From assembly GCA_036653215.1 (NCBI GenBank), contig JAVVUK010000002.1, forward strand, positions 1-54,014: a stretch of DNA of 54,014 nucleotides. Direction: 5' to 3'. Shown one piece after another: positions 24,366-32,687 of this stretch. A program made the translations under genes and the position numbers. Every line of letters begins with the position of its first letter. Position 1 is the stretch's first letter. The notes beneath the pieces are model-generated. The model did no database searches. It saw only the letters and a list, made by a program, of their open reading frames with translations, and was not told where the DNA came from. Source of the stretch: JADFUS01 sp036653215. GTDB taxonomy: Bacteria; Bacteroidota; Bacteroidia; Bacteroidales; Rikenellaceae.

Positions 24366-25601
24366 CTATACTGTACCTGCTAAATGACCTGTTGAAAATG
24401 CTAATTGTAAATTATAACCACCAGTGTCGGCATCTATATCTAAAACCTCTCCTGCAAAAAACAACCCTTTAACAATTTTAGACTCCATAGTTTTATTGTC
24501 TACTTGCGAAAGGTCTACCCCACCAGCAGTAACTATCGCCTCACGGAAACCTCTATGATCAAGAACTTTCAGTTTTACAGATTTTATGACTTCTATGACA
24601 TGAATTATCTCGTTGTCCGATAATTTTGAGACTAACGTATTTGAAGACATCGCAATTTGAGAAACAACAAGAGGAATAATCGGAGATGGCATAAGCTTAC
24701 GAAGTAACATAGATATTGTTAGTCTTGCATCAGCCTCCACCTCTCTAAAAAAGCGACCTTTAAGTTTAGCCACCGAAAGTGCTGGTTTTAAATCTATATG
24801 GAACTCCACATTCTTACCCTCATCAACGACATCAACACCCTTACGACTAAGTTTAAAGGTAGATGCACCACCAATACCAAAATTGAAAAATTCGACTTCA
24901 CCCATCTCTTTATCGACCTCTACCCCATCAGCAAAAAGGGATAACTCTATATTTTTAAGGAGTAGACCACTAAGAGATGATATATCTTTATAGTCTATTT
25001 CAAATGGAACTAACGACGGACGCACAGGAACAATAGAATGACCCAAAGCATGAGCAAAACGACATCCATCGCCCGTTGATCCAGTAGATGGATAAGAAAA
25101 TCCACCTGTCGCCACTATAACTTTAGGAGCTGCTATCGTGTTACCACCAATCACCACTCCTTGAATAGCCCCATCCTTTTCTTCTATCGACGATACTTCA
25201 GATGTGCAACATACCTCAACTCCATTTTTGACACACCACCCTTCTAAGGCACGCACCACATCCCACGCATCTCCACTTTGTGGGAAGATACGTCCTCCAC
25301 GCTCAAGAAGAGTCCTAAGTCCTATTTTTTCGAATAGATTTACGGTATCATAATTTGAAAAACGATCAAAAGCATAATCTAAAAAATCTGCCCCAGAACG
25401 CACTTTAGACAGAAATTCTTCTTTAGATTTGTTATTTGTAATATTACAACGTCCCTTACCTGTGATACGTATTTTACGACCTACCTTCTCCATTTTTTCC
25501 AATAAAAGCACACTTTTACCCAACGAAGATGCAACTCCAGCGGCCATAAGCCCCGCAGCACCGCCTCCAATGACTATTACATCATAACTTATTTTCCTCA
25601 T
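24366..25601 (-). CDS. HI0933-family FAD/NAD(P)-dependent oxidoreductase
   Basis: A 411-residue flavoprotein of the HI0933/YhiN type. 'VIVIGGGAAGLMAAGVASSLGKSVLLLEKMEKVGRKIRITGKGRCNITN' is the FAD-binding Rossmann motif plus the family signature. Later come 'VIVATGGFSYPSTGSTGDGCRFAHALGH' and the closing 'GLFFAGEVLDIDADTGGYNLQLAFSTGHLAG'. The substrate of this family is not known. It heads a three-gene unit with the methyltransferase-like gene and the cobalamin adenosyltransferase gene, with gaps of 3 bases and an overlap of 4. Confidence 0.88.
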   Translation of the reverse strand: MRKISYDVIVIGGGAAGLMAAGVASSLGKSVLLLEKMEKVGRKIRITGKGRCNITNNKSKEEFLSKVRSGADFLDYAFDRFSNYDTVNLFEKIGLRTLLERGGRIFPQSGDAWDVVRALEGWCVKNGVEVCCTSEVSSIEEKDGAIQGVVIGGNTIAAPKVIVATGGFSYPSTGSTGDGCRFAHALGHSIVPVRPSLVPFEIDYKDISSLSGLLLKNIELSLFADGVEVDKEMGEVEFFNFGIGGASTFKLSRKGVDVVDEGKNVEFHIDLKPALSVAKLKGRFFREVEADARLTISMLLRKLMPSPIIPLVVSQIAMSSNTLVSKLSDNEIIHVIEVIKSVKLKVLDHRGFREAIVTAGGVDLSQVDNKTMESKIVKGLFFAGEVLDIDADTGGYNLQLAFSTGHLAGTV

Positions 25602-25622
25602 TATATCAATTCAAAATTTCCA

Positions 25623-25630
25623 CAAATGTA
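25623..25630 (-). promoter_or_regulatory. -7 box for the flavoprotein operon
   Basis: TACATTTG on the minus strand is an exact TAnnTTTG match, 21 bases before the ATG at 25601. It faces away from the lpxD promoter, with about 50 bases between the two boxes. Confidence 0.45.
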
Positions 25631-25683
25631 TAAAAAATAGAGATTAAGTTGCAGAAAATTATGCTATGATTACAAAAAAGCTG

Positions 25684-25691
25684 TATCTTTG
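25684..25691 (+). promoter_or_regulatory. -7 box for lpxD
   Basis: TATCTTTG is an exact match, 73 bases before the ATG at 25765. The -33 position reads TTATG (25659-25663), an imperfect TTTG at the right distance of 20 bases. Confidence 0.55.
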
Positions 25692-25764
25692 TCCGGTTAG
25701 AGATGTCATGTTTTAACATATATATCCGATAAAAAGATTAACACTTAGAAAAAAACGAAATATT

Positions 25765-26814
25765 ATGGAATTTTCGGCAGAAACGATTGCCTCATTTTTA
25801 GGAGGAGAAATAGTTGGAGATAAAGATGTTTTAGTTAACAATTTAGCTAAAATAGAAGAGGGTAAAAAGGGAGATGTGTCTTTCTTATCAAACCCTAAAT
25901 ATGAACATTATATATACAACACCCAGTCTTCAATAATCATTGTAGCAAAAAGTTTTGAGCCACAACATGAGATTAAAGCGACACTAATAAAAGTTGAAGA
26001 TCCTTATAAATCTTTTGCCGATATTCTTAATCTATATATCGCAAATCAACCACAACCACAAGGGATAAGCGACAAAAGTGCCATAGCGGAAAACGTATCT
26101 ATTGGCGAAAACGCATATGTCGGCGAATTTACGGTAATAGAACACGGAGCTAAAATAGGAACTGATTGTAAGATATATCCACAAGTATATATAGGTGCAA
26201 ATGTCACAATAGGAAACAACGTCACAATACGTTCCGGAGTTAAGATATATGAAGGTTGTTCTTTAGGAAGTAACATCATCATACATAGCGGAACAGTAAT
26301 AGGATCTGACGGTTTTGGCTTTGCCCCTGTTGGTGATACATATCAAAAGATACCTCAAATAGGAAACGTTCTTATCGAAGACGATGTTGAAATAGGAAGT
26401 AACACATCTATCGACAGAGCAACTATGGGTTCTACTTATATAAGAAAAGGCGTTAAGATAGACAATCTTGTCCACATAGCGCACAACGTAGAGATAGGCA
26501 CAAATACTGTCCTTGCAGCACAATTCGGGATTGCAGGATCCTCAAAATTAGGTGCTCACTGTATGGTTGCCGGTCAAGTGGGGATCGTGGGTCACATATC
26601 AGTTGCCGATAGAACTATCCTTGCTTCTCGTTCGGGTGTTGGTGGAAATATAAAAGAAGAAGGAGGCACATATATGGGCTTCCCAGCAATTGACGCAAAC
26701 CTATTTAAGCGTATTTTCATAATGCAAAAAGGGCTTCCTGAGATGCGTACCAAACTTCTATCTATGGAAAAAGAGATAGCTAAGCTTAAAGAGGAAATTG
26801 AAAAAGCAAAATAA
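25765..26814 (+). CDS. lpxD: UDP-3-O-acylglucosamine N-acyltransferase LpxD
   Basis: A 349-residue trimeric enzyme that adds the second acyl chain in lipid A synthesis. An N-terminal uridine-binding domain (about 1-95) is followed by a left-handed parallel beta-helix of hexapeptide repeats (about 100-290; for example 'IGENAYVGEFTVIEHGAKIG'), with the catalytic His in 'DNLVHIAHNVEIG', and a C-terminal helix. In many Bacteroidetes lpxC-fabZ and lpxA follow lpxD; here ruvC follows instead. Confidence 0.94.
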   Translation: MEFSAETIASFLGGEIVGDKDVLVNNLAKIEEGKKGDVSFLSNPKYEHYIYNTQSSIIIVAKSFEPQHEIKATLIKVEDPYKSFADILNLYIANQPQPQGISDKSAIAENVSIGENAYVGEFTVIEHGAKIGTDCKIYPQVYIGANVTIGNNVTIRSGVKIYEGCSLGSNIIIHSGTVIGSDGFGFAPVGDTYQKIPQIGNVLIEDDVEIGSNTSIDRATMGSTYIRKGVKIDNLVHIAHNVEIGTNTVLAAQFGIAGSSKLGAHCMVAGQVGIVGHISVADRTILASRSGVGGNIKEEGGTYMGFPAIDANLFKRIFIMQKGLPEMRTKLLSMEKEIAKLKEEIEKAK

Positions 26815-27373
26815 CGACACACAAAAGTCGAGAATAATAATGGGTATCGATCCCGGCACAAATAAAATGGGCTATGGGGTGATTAGCGTTTGCGGAGGGG
26901 AGGCGAGATATATCACTATGGGTTATATATCTATTCCCTCGACACTACCGACATACAAAAAATTAGAAGTTATTTTTTCTCGTATAGATGAGATAATGTC
27001 TACATATTGCCCAAGTGAGGTGGCATATGAGGCTCCGTTCTTTGGCAAGAATATACAAAGTATGCTTAAGTTAGGTCGTGCACAAGGAGTTGCAATGGCG
27101 GCTGCAATAAAACACGGAGCTACAATTTTCGAATATGCCCCACGTAAAATAAAAATTGCAATAACAGGCAAGGGAGGAGCTTCAAAAGAACAAGTGGCAA
27201 ATCTACTAAAAGCAATATTAAAATTAGAAGAATTGCCCAAGAACCTTGATTCAACGGACGGATTAGCGGTTGCGTTATGCCACCACTACCAAGAAAACAA
27301 TCAAAGTTTTACAGGCACTAAAAAAAGCTGGGAAGATTATGTAAAGTCAAACCCTGAGAAAGTAAAAAAGTAA
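26798..27373 (+). CDS. ruvC: Holliday junction endonuclease RuvC
   Basis: A 191-residue resolvase that cuts Holliday junctions moved by RuvAB. It shows 'IIMGIDPGTNKMGYGV' with the first catalytic Asp, 'EVAYEAPFFGKNIQSMLKLGRAQGVAMAAA' with the Glu, and 'NLDSTDGLAVALCHHY' with the last acidic pair. The start is uncertain. TTG at 26798 overlaps lpxD by 17 bases and gives a 14-residue lead before the core, similar to other Bacteroidales RuvC proteins. The first ATG, at 26840, would trim to 'MGIDPG'. Confidence 0.92.
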   Translation: MKKQNNDTQKSRIIMGIDPGTNKMGYGVISVCGGEARYITMGYISIPSTLPTYKKLEVIFSRIDEIMSTYCPSEVAYEAPFFGKNIQSMLKLGRAQGVAMAAAIKHGATIFEYAPRKIKIAITGKGGASKEQVANLLKAILKLEELPKNLDSTDGLAVALCHHYQENNQSFTGTKKSWEDYVKSNPEKVKK

Positions 27374-27375
27374 CA

Positions 27376-27870
27376 ATGAAACGCCAAAAAGTACAAACGC
27401 TCATCATAAAAGTAACAGATACCTTATATCTGCCTTTCATACATCGAATAGTTCCATTACAAACTTTTCGATATGCCCTTTGTGGTGGCGTGAATATGTT
27501 ATTAGACGCTGTTCTTTATTTTCTCTTCTTTCATTTTTTGTTTTTTGAAAGAGACTTATACCTAATTATAGTCACCATATCTCCACAGATAGCCGCCTTT
27601 TTTATTACTGCGCCAATAACTTTTTTTACAGGATTATGGTTAGCAAAAAACATATCGTTTCAAAATTCGCCTCTCAAGGACCGAACACAAGGATTTCGAT
27701 ATTTACTTGTCACCATATCTAACTTTTTCATAAAATACTTCGGCATTAAGATACTCGTTTTCATTACTATATATCCATCAATAGCAAACGTGATGATGAC
27801 TGTAGTAACAGTTATATTCAGTTATTTTATGCAAAAATATTTCACTTTTAAAGGCAACCAATTAACTTAA
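27376..27870 (+). CDS. GtrA-family membrane protein
   Basis: A 164-residue protein with four membrane helices (about 28-50, 60-88, 105-128, 135-155) and the GtrA pattern: 'LQTFRYALCGGVNMLLDAVLYF' at the first helix, a second helix ending 'GLWLAKNISFQ', and 'VIFSYFMQKYFTFK' at the end. GtrA proteins are thought to help move undecaprenyl-linked sugars across the inner membrane. It starts 2 bases after ruvC, and no glycosyltransferase gene is adjacent. Confidence 0.83.
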   Translation: MKRQKVQTLIIKVTDTLYLPFIHRIVPLQTFRYALCGGVNMLLDAVLYFLFFHFLFFERDLYLIIVTISPQIAAFFITAPITFFTGLWLAKNISFQNSPLKDRTQGFRYLLVTISNFFIKYFGIKILVFITIYPSIANVMMTVVTVIFSYFMQKYFTFKGNQLT

Positions 27871-27889
27871 ACAAACATATAATAAAACA

Positions 27890-28924
27890 ATGAAAAAACT
27901 ATTTTTATCACTACTATCATTAGCAATTATGGTAAGTTGTTCTGGTAGTAAACCATTTATTGAAGGTAAAATTGATGGTCTTACAGGCACATTATACCTT
28001 TATGAATACGGATGGACATCTCCAGTGCTCATAGACTCGACAACAGTCAATGAAGACGGATCTTTCAAATTTGAAAAAGGAGAAAAGTTGGAAGGTGAGT
28101 ATGGATTAAGAGTTGACAAGAAAGAAAATCGTGACGTGAAACGTTTTTTTGTAGATAGCGACCCTGTAACTGTAAATGGAAATTTAGAAATGCGTCATGA
28201 GATTAAAATCATTGGCTCTGTTTCAGACTCTTTATATAGAAATTATCGTCAAGCAGGCGGTGCTATGAGCATTGACACTACTAAAAAATATGTAGTTCAA
28301 TATCGTGATTTTGTGGTTGCTCCATATATCATAACACGACACATGGGACGCTCTGCATCTTACCAAGAGATAGACTCATTACTTAAATTATTACCTCAAA
28401 ATATACAAAACACAACTTACGGAAAACGTGCTCGTTTTATTGCTGAAGCACAACGTAACACAGAAATTGGAATGCCTTACATGGAAATTGAAGAGAGCGA
28501 CAATACTGGTGTTGTGAGAAAATTATCCGATGAGGTTAAGAAAAACAAATATACGCTTCTTACTTTCTGGGCTTCATGGTGTGGTGATTGTAGAGACAAT
28601 ATACCTTTCATAAGAGAGGCTTACGAGAAATATAAAGATCAAGGCTTTGGCGTATATTCTGTATCTATGGACTACACAAAAGCTGAATGGGAAGGATATG
28701 TTGTCACTAACGAACTACCTTGGATAAATGTGAGCGACCTTAAAGGTTGGGATTGTGTACCAGCAGACAAATATTTTGTACAAACAATTACAACAACATA
28801 CATCATAGGTCAAGATGGCAAGATTATAGATAAGTTGTTGAAAAAAGAAGCTCTAAGAAACAGGATTGACGAGTTATATGGCAATATGCCAACTTATATA
28901 GTGCCAACAACAGAGACTTTATAA
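27890..28924 (+). CDS. TlpA-like thiol-disulfide lipoprotein with DUF4369 domain
   Basis: A 344-residue lipoprotein (signal 'KKLFLSLLSLAIMVSCSG', Cys17). The N-terminal half (about 22-140) is a DUF4369-type beta domain ('IEGKIDGLTGTLYLYEYG', 'IDSTTVNEDGSFKFEKGEKLEG'). The C-terminal half is a thioredoxin fold with 'LLTFWASWCGDCRDNIPFIREAYEKYKDQGFGVYSVS' (CGDC active site near 227-230) and a cis-Pro region near 'TITTTYIIGQDGKI'. It works in the periplasm as a thiol reductase or isomerase. The sequence ends shortly after the fold. Confidence 0.88.
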   Translation: MKKLFLSLLSLAIMVSCSGSKPFIEGKIDGLTGTLYLYEYGWTSPVLIDSTTVNEDGSFKFEKGEKLEGEYGLRVDKKENRDVKRFFVDSDPVTVNGNLEMRHEIKIIGSVSDSLYRNYRQAGGAMSIDTTKKYVVQYRDFVVAPYIITRHMGRSASYQEIDSLLKLLPQNIQNTTYGKRARFIAEAQRNTEIGMPYMEIEESDNTGVVRKLSDEVKKNKYTLLTFWASWCGDCRDNIPFIREAYEKYKDQGFGVYSVSMDYTKAEWEGYVVTNELPWINVSDLKGWDCVPADKYFVQTITTTYIIGQDGKIIDKLLKKEALRNRIDELYGNMPTYIVPTTETL

Positions 28925-28948
28925 CAGCTTTTAATACAAAATAAATAT

Positions 28949-29560
28949 ATGGGTGAGATTATTAAACTTTACGATAAGGGTACATCTCCAAAACAACTAT
29001 TCTCGATTGTGGAAAAGTTGCAAAAGGGAGCAATAATGATATACCCTACCGATACCACCTATGCTTTGGGGTGTTCTTTAAATTGTATAAAATCGATAAA
29101 CGAACTAAAGAAACTCAAAAACAAAGAGGATGATAATCTCACCATTATATGTAACGACATTAGCAACGTAACATCTTATGCAAGGGTTGATAATGCGGTT
29201 TTTAAATTGATAAAGAGGAACACTCCTGCTGCCATAACATTTATCCTTCATGCTGCCAGTAGCGTACCTAACGCTTTCCTATACAATAAAAAAAGCGTCG
29301 GAGTGAGAATACCAAACAACCCTATCACCTTAGCTCTTGTTGAGGCATTAGGGGTACCTTTAGTTTCAACATCCCTGCCCTTAGATGCAAATTCTATGGA
29401 AGGAGACGACGAGGTCTCTTTGATATGGGAGAAATATAAAAACCTTGTCGACATAATGATTGACGGTGGTGAAGTACCAAACGTGGTCTCTACAATTGTA
29501 GATCTCTCTCAAGGTGAAATAGAGATCATACGTGAAGGTGCCGTAGAAATTATATACTAA
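28949..29560 (+). CDS. L-threonylcarbamoyladenylate synthase (YrdC/Sua5 family)
   Basis: A 203-residue protein with the YrdC fold. It shows 'GAIMIYPTDTTYALGCSLN', the cluster 'LKKLKNKEDDNLTIICND' in place of the usual KxR and KxxP residues, 'NTPAAITFILHA' for 'GPxTxil', 'KKSVGVRIPNNPITLALVEALGVPLVSTSLP' and 'STIVDLSQGEIEIIREGAV'. It makes the threonylcarbamoyl-AMP used for the t6A modification of tRNA. Several core residues differ from TsaC, so it may be the YciO-type paralogue instead. Confidence 0.83.
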   Translation: MGEIIKLYDKGTSPKQLFSIVEKLQKGAIMIYPTDTTYALGCSLNCIKSINELKKLKNKEDDNLTIICNDISNVTSYARVDNAVFKLIKRNTPAAITFILHAASSVPNAFLYNKKSVGVRIPNNPITLALVEALGVPLVSTSLPLDANSMEGDDEVSLIWEKYKNLVDIMIDGGEVPNVVSTIVDLSQGEIEIIREGAVEIIY

Positions 29561-29577
29561 CGAACTGTTTAAAAATT

Positions 29578-30120
29578 ATGACTAATAAAAATAGTACTTT
29601 TTGGCAAGATAGCTCAACAACCGGCATATATATAGGTGTCGCACTTTCTTTATCTGTTGTTGTGGCATATCTTATGCGTGACACCTCGATGCTTGCTGCT
29701 GTAAATAACTTTATTGTAATAGGCTCTATGTTTGGAATAACATATTATAGAGGTAAGTTATATAGCAAGAAAGACGAGTATAAACCATTTGGTTATCCCG
29801 CAGCATTAAGATATGTAATAATATCTTTAGGTTTTGCAGGCATAATATATGGAGGTGCTTTATATGTAATGTATAACCACGTGGCTCCGGAATATTACCA
29901 CCAAGAAGTTATGAAAATGATGGAGGTTATGTCTCAAGGATCACAAAACACAGAAACAATAAGCCAAGCATACAGTAGTTTTATCGTTAACCCTTTGTAT
30001 ATTGTGATGACTTCCGTTTTAAGTATGTTTTTTATGGGTCTTTTCCCTGCTTTGATAGTATCGGCACTCATAAAAAGAAATTACGTGAGGGAAGATCCTA
30101 AACAACCTACTGAAGAATAA
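29578..30120 (+). CDS. DUF4199 family membrane protein
   Basis: A 180-residue integral membrane protein. Four hydrophobic helices (about 15-33, 38-55, 75-98, 140-165) and the DUF4199 layout with 'ALRYVIISLGFAGIIYGGALYVMYNHVAPEYY' and a C-terminal 'SMFFMGLFPALIVSALIKRN'. The family is Bacteroidetes-specific and its function is unknown. In many relatives it stands near a glycosyltransferase; here it lies between the YrdC-type gene and DUF4286. Confidence 0.78.
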   Translation: MTNKNSTFWQDSSTTGIYIGVALSLSVVVAYLMRDTSMLAAVNNFIVIGSMFGITYYRGKLYSKKDEYKPFGYPAALRYVIISLGFAGIIYGGALYVMYNHVAPEYYHQEVMKMMEVMSQGSQNTETISQAYSSFIVNPLYIVMTSVLSMFFMGLFPALIVSALIKRNYVREDPKQPTEE

Positions 30121-30134
30121 AAACAATTTGTCTT

Positions 30135-30434
30135 ATGTATATAGTAAACACTACATTTATAGTTTCACCATCCGTACATGGGAATTGGTATAAATTTATG
30201 ATTGATAAATTTATACCAACCCTTATTCAAAAGAAAGTCTTTACAAGACTCCTATCGGATCAAGTGGAAAAGCATTTTACATATTCACTACAAGTATATG
30301 TAGAAGACATTGCTGAATATAAACTATTTACAGAAGAGACACTTTTAGAATACCAACAATTTGCAACAGAGATGTTTGACACCGAAGTTATGCACTTCAC
30401 CTCGTTGCTGAAAATCATAAAAACAGTTTCTTAA
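30135..30434 (+). CDS. DUF4286 family protein
   Basis: A 99-residue protein that matches DUF4286 from 'MYIVNTTFIVSPSVHGNWYKFMIDKFIPTL' to 'FDTEVMHFTSLLKII', a small ferredoxin-like alpha/beta family common in Bacteroidetes. There is no signal peptide and no catalytic motif. It lies 14 bases after the DUF4199 gene and 2 bases before the WG-repeat gene. Its role is unknown. Confidence 0.8.
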   Translation: MYIVNTTFIVSPSVHGNWYKFMIDKFIPTLIQKKVFTRLLSDQVEKHFTYSLQVYVEDIAEYKLFTEETLLEYQQFATEMFDTEVMHFTSLLKIIKTVS

Positions 30435-30436
30435 TT

Positions 30437-31072
30437 ATGAGGGCTATTTTTATATATTTGTTACTCTCTACAATATCTACAACTGCACTATCTCAAGTAA
30501 AAACAGACAACGGAAGTAGTAAATGGGATTATAGTATAAAATGTGCATTCGGAAACATAGAACAATCTGTAAACGGATTGTCCAGAGCAAGCGACACTCA
30601 TAATTTATGGGGTTTTATAAACAGCAGAGGCGAATGGGTGATTAAACCCATATTCAAATCATGCACAAACTTTGATAAAAACAACCTCTCTAAAGTTTGC
30701 ATAGCTATAAAAGGCGTAGGTCTCAGATATGGATTTATAAACCGCAATGGCACCTTTGTAATTCCGGCACGCTACCCTTCTATGACAAGTTTTAACGGAG
30801 GATATGCCGTAGCACAAGACCGAAACGGCTTGTTTGGGCTTTTAGATATGAAAGGCAATTGGGTCATCAAGCCAATGTTTGAAGCACTCACTCCTTTCCA
30901 AAACGGATTAGCAAAAGCAACGAAAGGGGATAAAGTAGGCTTTATTGACCTTAGTGGTGAGTGGATTGTACCTCCCATTTTTGAGCAAGCGAAGTTTCAA
31001 GATAAAAACAGCGTCATAGTAAAGAAAAACGGACTGTGGGGCGTAGTACGATTTACACGAACATACAAATAA
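30437..31072 (+). CDS. Secreted WG-repeat protein
   Basis: A 211-residue protein with a signal peptide (about 1-20, 'FIYLLLSTISTTALSQ') and four to five WG repeats: 'LWGFINSRGEWVIKPIF', 'RYGFINRNGTFVIPARY', 'LFGLLDMKGNWVIKPMF', 'KVGFIDLSGEWIVPPIF' and a final 'LWGVV'. Each is about 35 residues, as in the family. WG repeats are thought to mediate binding; no enzyme domain is present. It is near the end of the lpxD-to-era plus-strand run. Confidence 0.85.
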   Translation: MRAIFIYLLLSTISTTALSQVKTDNGSSKWDYSIKCAFGNIEQSVNGLSRASDTHNLWGFINSRGEWVIKPIFKSCTNFDKNNLSKVCIAIKGVGLRYGFINRNGTFVIPARYPSMTSFNGGYAVAQDRNGLFGLLDMKGNWVIKPMFEALTPFQNGLAKATKGDKVGFIDLSGEWIVPPIFEQAKFQDKNSVIVKKNGLWGVVRFTRTYK

Positions 31073-31107
31073 CAGAATACCTATTAATTAACCTTAAAAT
31101 AAAAAAC

Positions 31108-31767
31108 ATGAAATTCTTTATCGACACAGCTAACTTAGCCCAAATAAAAGAGGGCAACGAAATGGGCATCCTTGATGGTGTAACCACAAATCCATCATTA
31201 ATGGCTAAAGAAGGTATCACTGGTGAAGCAGCAATCCGCAAACACTATAAAGATATTTGTGACATCATCCCTGAAGGAGATGTTAGTGCGGAGGTCCTAT
31301 CTACAACATACAATGAGATGGTTGCCGAAGCAAAAGAACTTGTGAAAATAGCAAAAAACATAGTTGTAAAAGTACCTTGCACAAAAGAAGGTATCAAGGT
31401 AATAAAACACCTTAACTCTATTGGTATAAGCACAAACTGTACTCTTGTATTTTCAATCGGACAAGCTCTCCTTGCCGCTAAAGCAGGTGCTACTTATGTA
31501 TCTCCATTTGTAGGTCGTCTTGACGATATTTCAAGCAACGGAATAGAGCTTGTTGAAGCCATAGTAGATATGTATGACTATTATGGATATGCAACTCAAG
31601 TATTGGCTGCCTCTATACGTTCAACAGGCGATCTTATACGTTGTATCGAAGTAGGTGCAGATGTTGCAACTGCTCCTTTAAATTCATTTATCGGTCTTCT
31701 AAACCACCCATTGACAGACAAAGGAATGGATATATTTAACGAGGCTACACAAAAAATGATGAAATAA
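31108..31767 (+). CDS. fsa: Fructose-6-phosphate aldolase / short transaldolase
   Basis: A 219-residue TIM-barrel enzyme from the ATG at 31108; the longer frame from 31036 overlaps the WG gene and adds a leader that does not look coding. It shows 'MKFFIDTANLAQIKE', 'DGVTTNPSLMAKEG', the Schiff-base Lys in 'NIVVKVPCTKEGIKVI', 'NCTLVFSIGQALLAAKAGATYVSPFVGRLDD' and 'VLAASIRSTGDLIRCIEVGADVATAP'. It moves dihydroxyacetone units in sugar phosphate metabolism. Sequence alone does not separate the aldolase from short transaldolases. Confidence 0.9.
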   Translation: MKFFIDTANLAQIKEGNEMGILDGVTTNPSLMAKEGITGEAAIRKHYKDICDIIPEGDVSAEVLSTTYNEMVAEAKELVKIAKNIVVKVPCTKEGIKVIKHLNSIGISTNCTLVFSIGQALLAAKAGATYVSPFVGRLDDISSNGIELVEAIVDMYDYYGYATQVLAASIRSTGDLIRCIEVGADVATAPLNSFIGLLNHPLTDKGMDIFNEATQKMMK

Positions 31768-31771
31768 GGCT

Positions 31772-32656
31772 ATGACCAATCACAAAGCAGGATTTGTAAA
31801 CATTGTTGGCAATCCAAACGTCGGAAAATCGACGCTCATGAACGCACTTGTCGGTGAACGTATATCGATAATAACATCTAAATCACAAACTACTCGTCAT
31901 AGAATAATGGGTATTGTGAATGATGAAAATTACCAAATCGTATATTCCGACACTCCTGGAGTTTTAAAACCAAAATATAAACTTCAAGAGTCGATGCTCA
32001 AATTTTCAACTGGAGCATTGAGCGATGCCGACATTCTACTCTACGTAACCGATACCGTTGAACAAATAGATAAAAATATAGACTTCATAGAAAAGGTGCG
32101 CAAGAGTGAGATTACAACTCTGCTTGTTATAAATAAAATCGACCTTACAACTCCAGAAACTCTTGAAACTATGGTAGATAAGTGGCACGAAGTTCTTCCT
32201 GCCGCTACCATATTCCCTGTTTCGGCGTTAAGCAAATTTAATATAGAAAATCTATTTACCAAGATTGTCGAGATGTTGCCAGAAGGAGAAGCCTTTTATC
32301 CTAAAGACACACTTACAGACAAGCCTCTTCGCTTTTTCGCCTCTGAGATAATAAGAGAAAAGATACTCCTAAACTATCAGAAGGAGATACCTTATTCTTG
32401 TGAGGTGGCTATTGAAGAGTATAAGGAAAGCCCTACTATGGACAGCATACGTGCGGTCATATATGTAGCTAGAGACTCACAGAAAGGCATCGTGATAGGT
32501 CATCAAGGCTCTAAATTGAAAAAAGTAGGCACAGAAGCCAGAAAAGATTTAGAAGTTTTCCTTCAGAAAAAAGTATTTTTAGAGATGCACGTTAAGGTCA
32601 ATGAAGATTGGCGAGATAACGAAAAGATATTAAGACGTTTCGGATATTCAGAGTAA
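31772..32656 (+). CDS. era: GTPase Era
   Basis: A 294-residue GTPase for 16S rRNA processing and 30S assembly. G1 is 'GNPNVGKSTLMNALVGERISIIT', the switch 'QTTRHRIMGI', G3 'YSDTPGVL', G4 'LLVINKIDL'. A C-terminal KH domain spans about 205-290 ('VIYVARDSQKGIVIGHQGSKLKKVGTEARKDLEVFLQKKVFLEMHVKV'). It begins 4 bases after the aldolase gene and is followed at once by an intrinsic terminator. Confidence 0.96.
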   Translation: MTNHKAGFVNIVGNPNVGKSTLMNALVGERISIITSKSQTTRHRIMGIVNDENYQIVYSDTPGVLKPKYKLQESMLKFSTGALSDADILLYVTDTVEQIDKNIDFIEKVRKSEITTLLVINKIDLTTPETLETMVDKWHEVLPAATIFPVSALSKFNIENLFTKIVEMLPEGEAFYPKDTLTDKPLRFFASEIIREKILLNYQKEIPYSCEVAIEEYKESPTMDSIRAVIYVARDSQKGIVIGHQGSKLKKVGTEARKDLEVFLQKKVFLEMHVKVNEDWRDNEKILRRFGYSE

Positions 32657-32657
32657 C

Positions 32658-32685
32658 AAAAAAGCCACTTTAGAGTGGCTTTTTT
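32658..32685. terminator. Bidirectional terminator between era and the histidine kinase
   Basis: Stem GCCACT/AGTGGC with loop TTAG, flanked by A6 on the left and T6 on the right, so it works in both directions. It starts one base after the era stop region and ends 2 bases before the kinase stop at 32688. Confidence 0.9.
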
Positions 32686-32687
32686 AT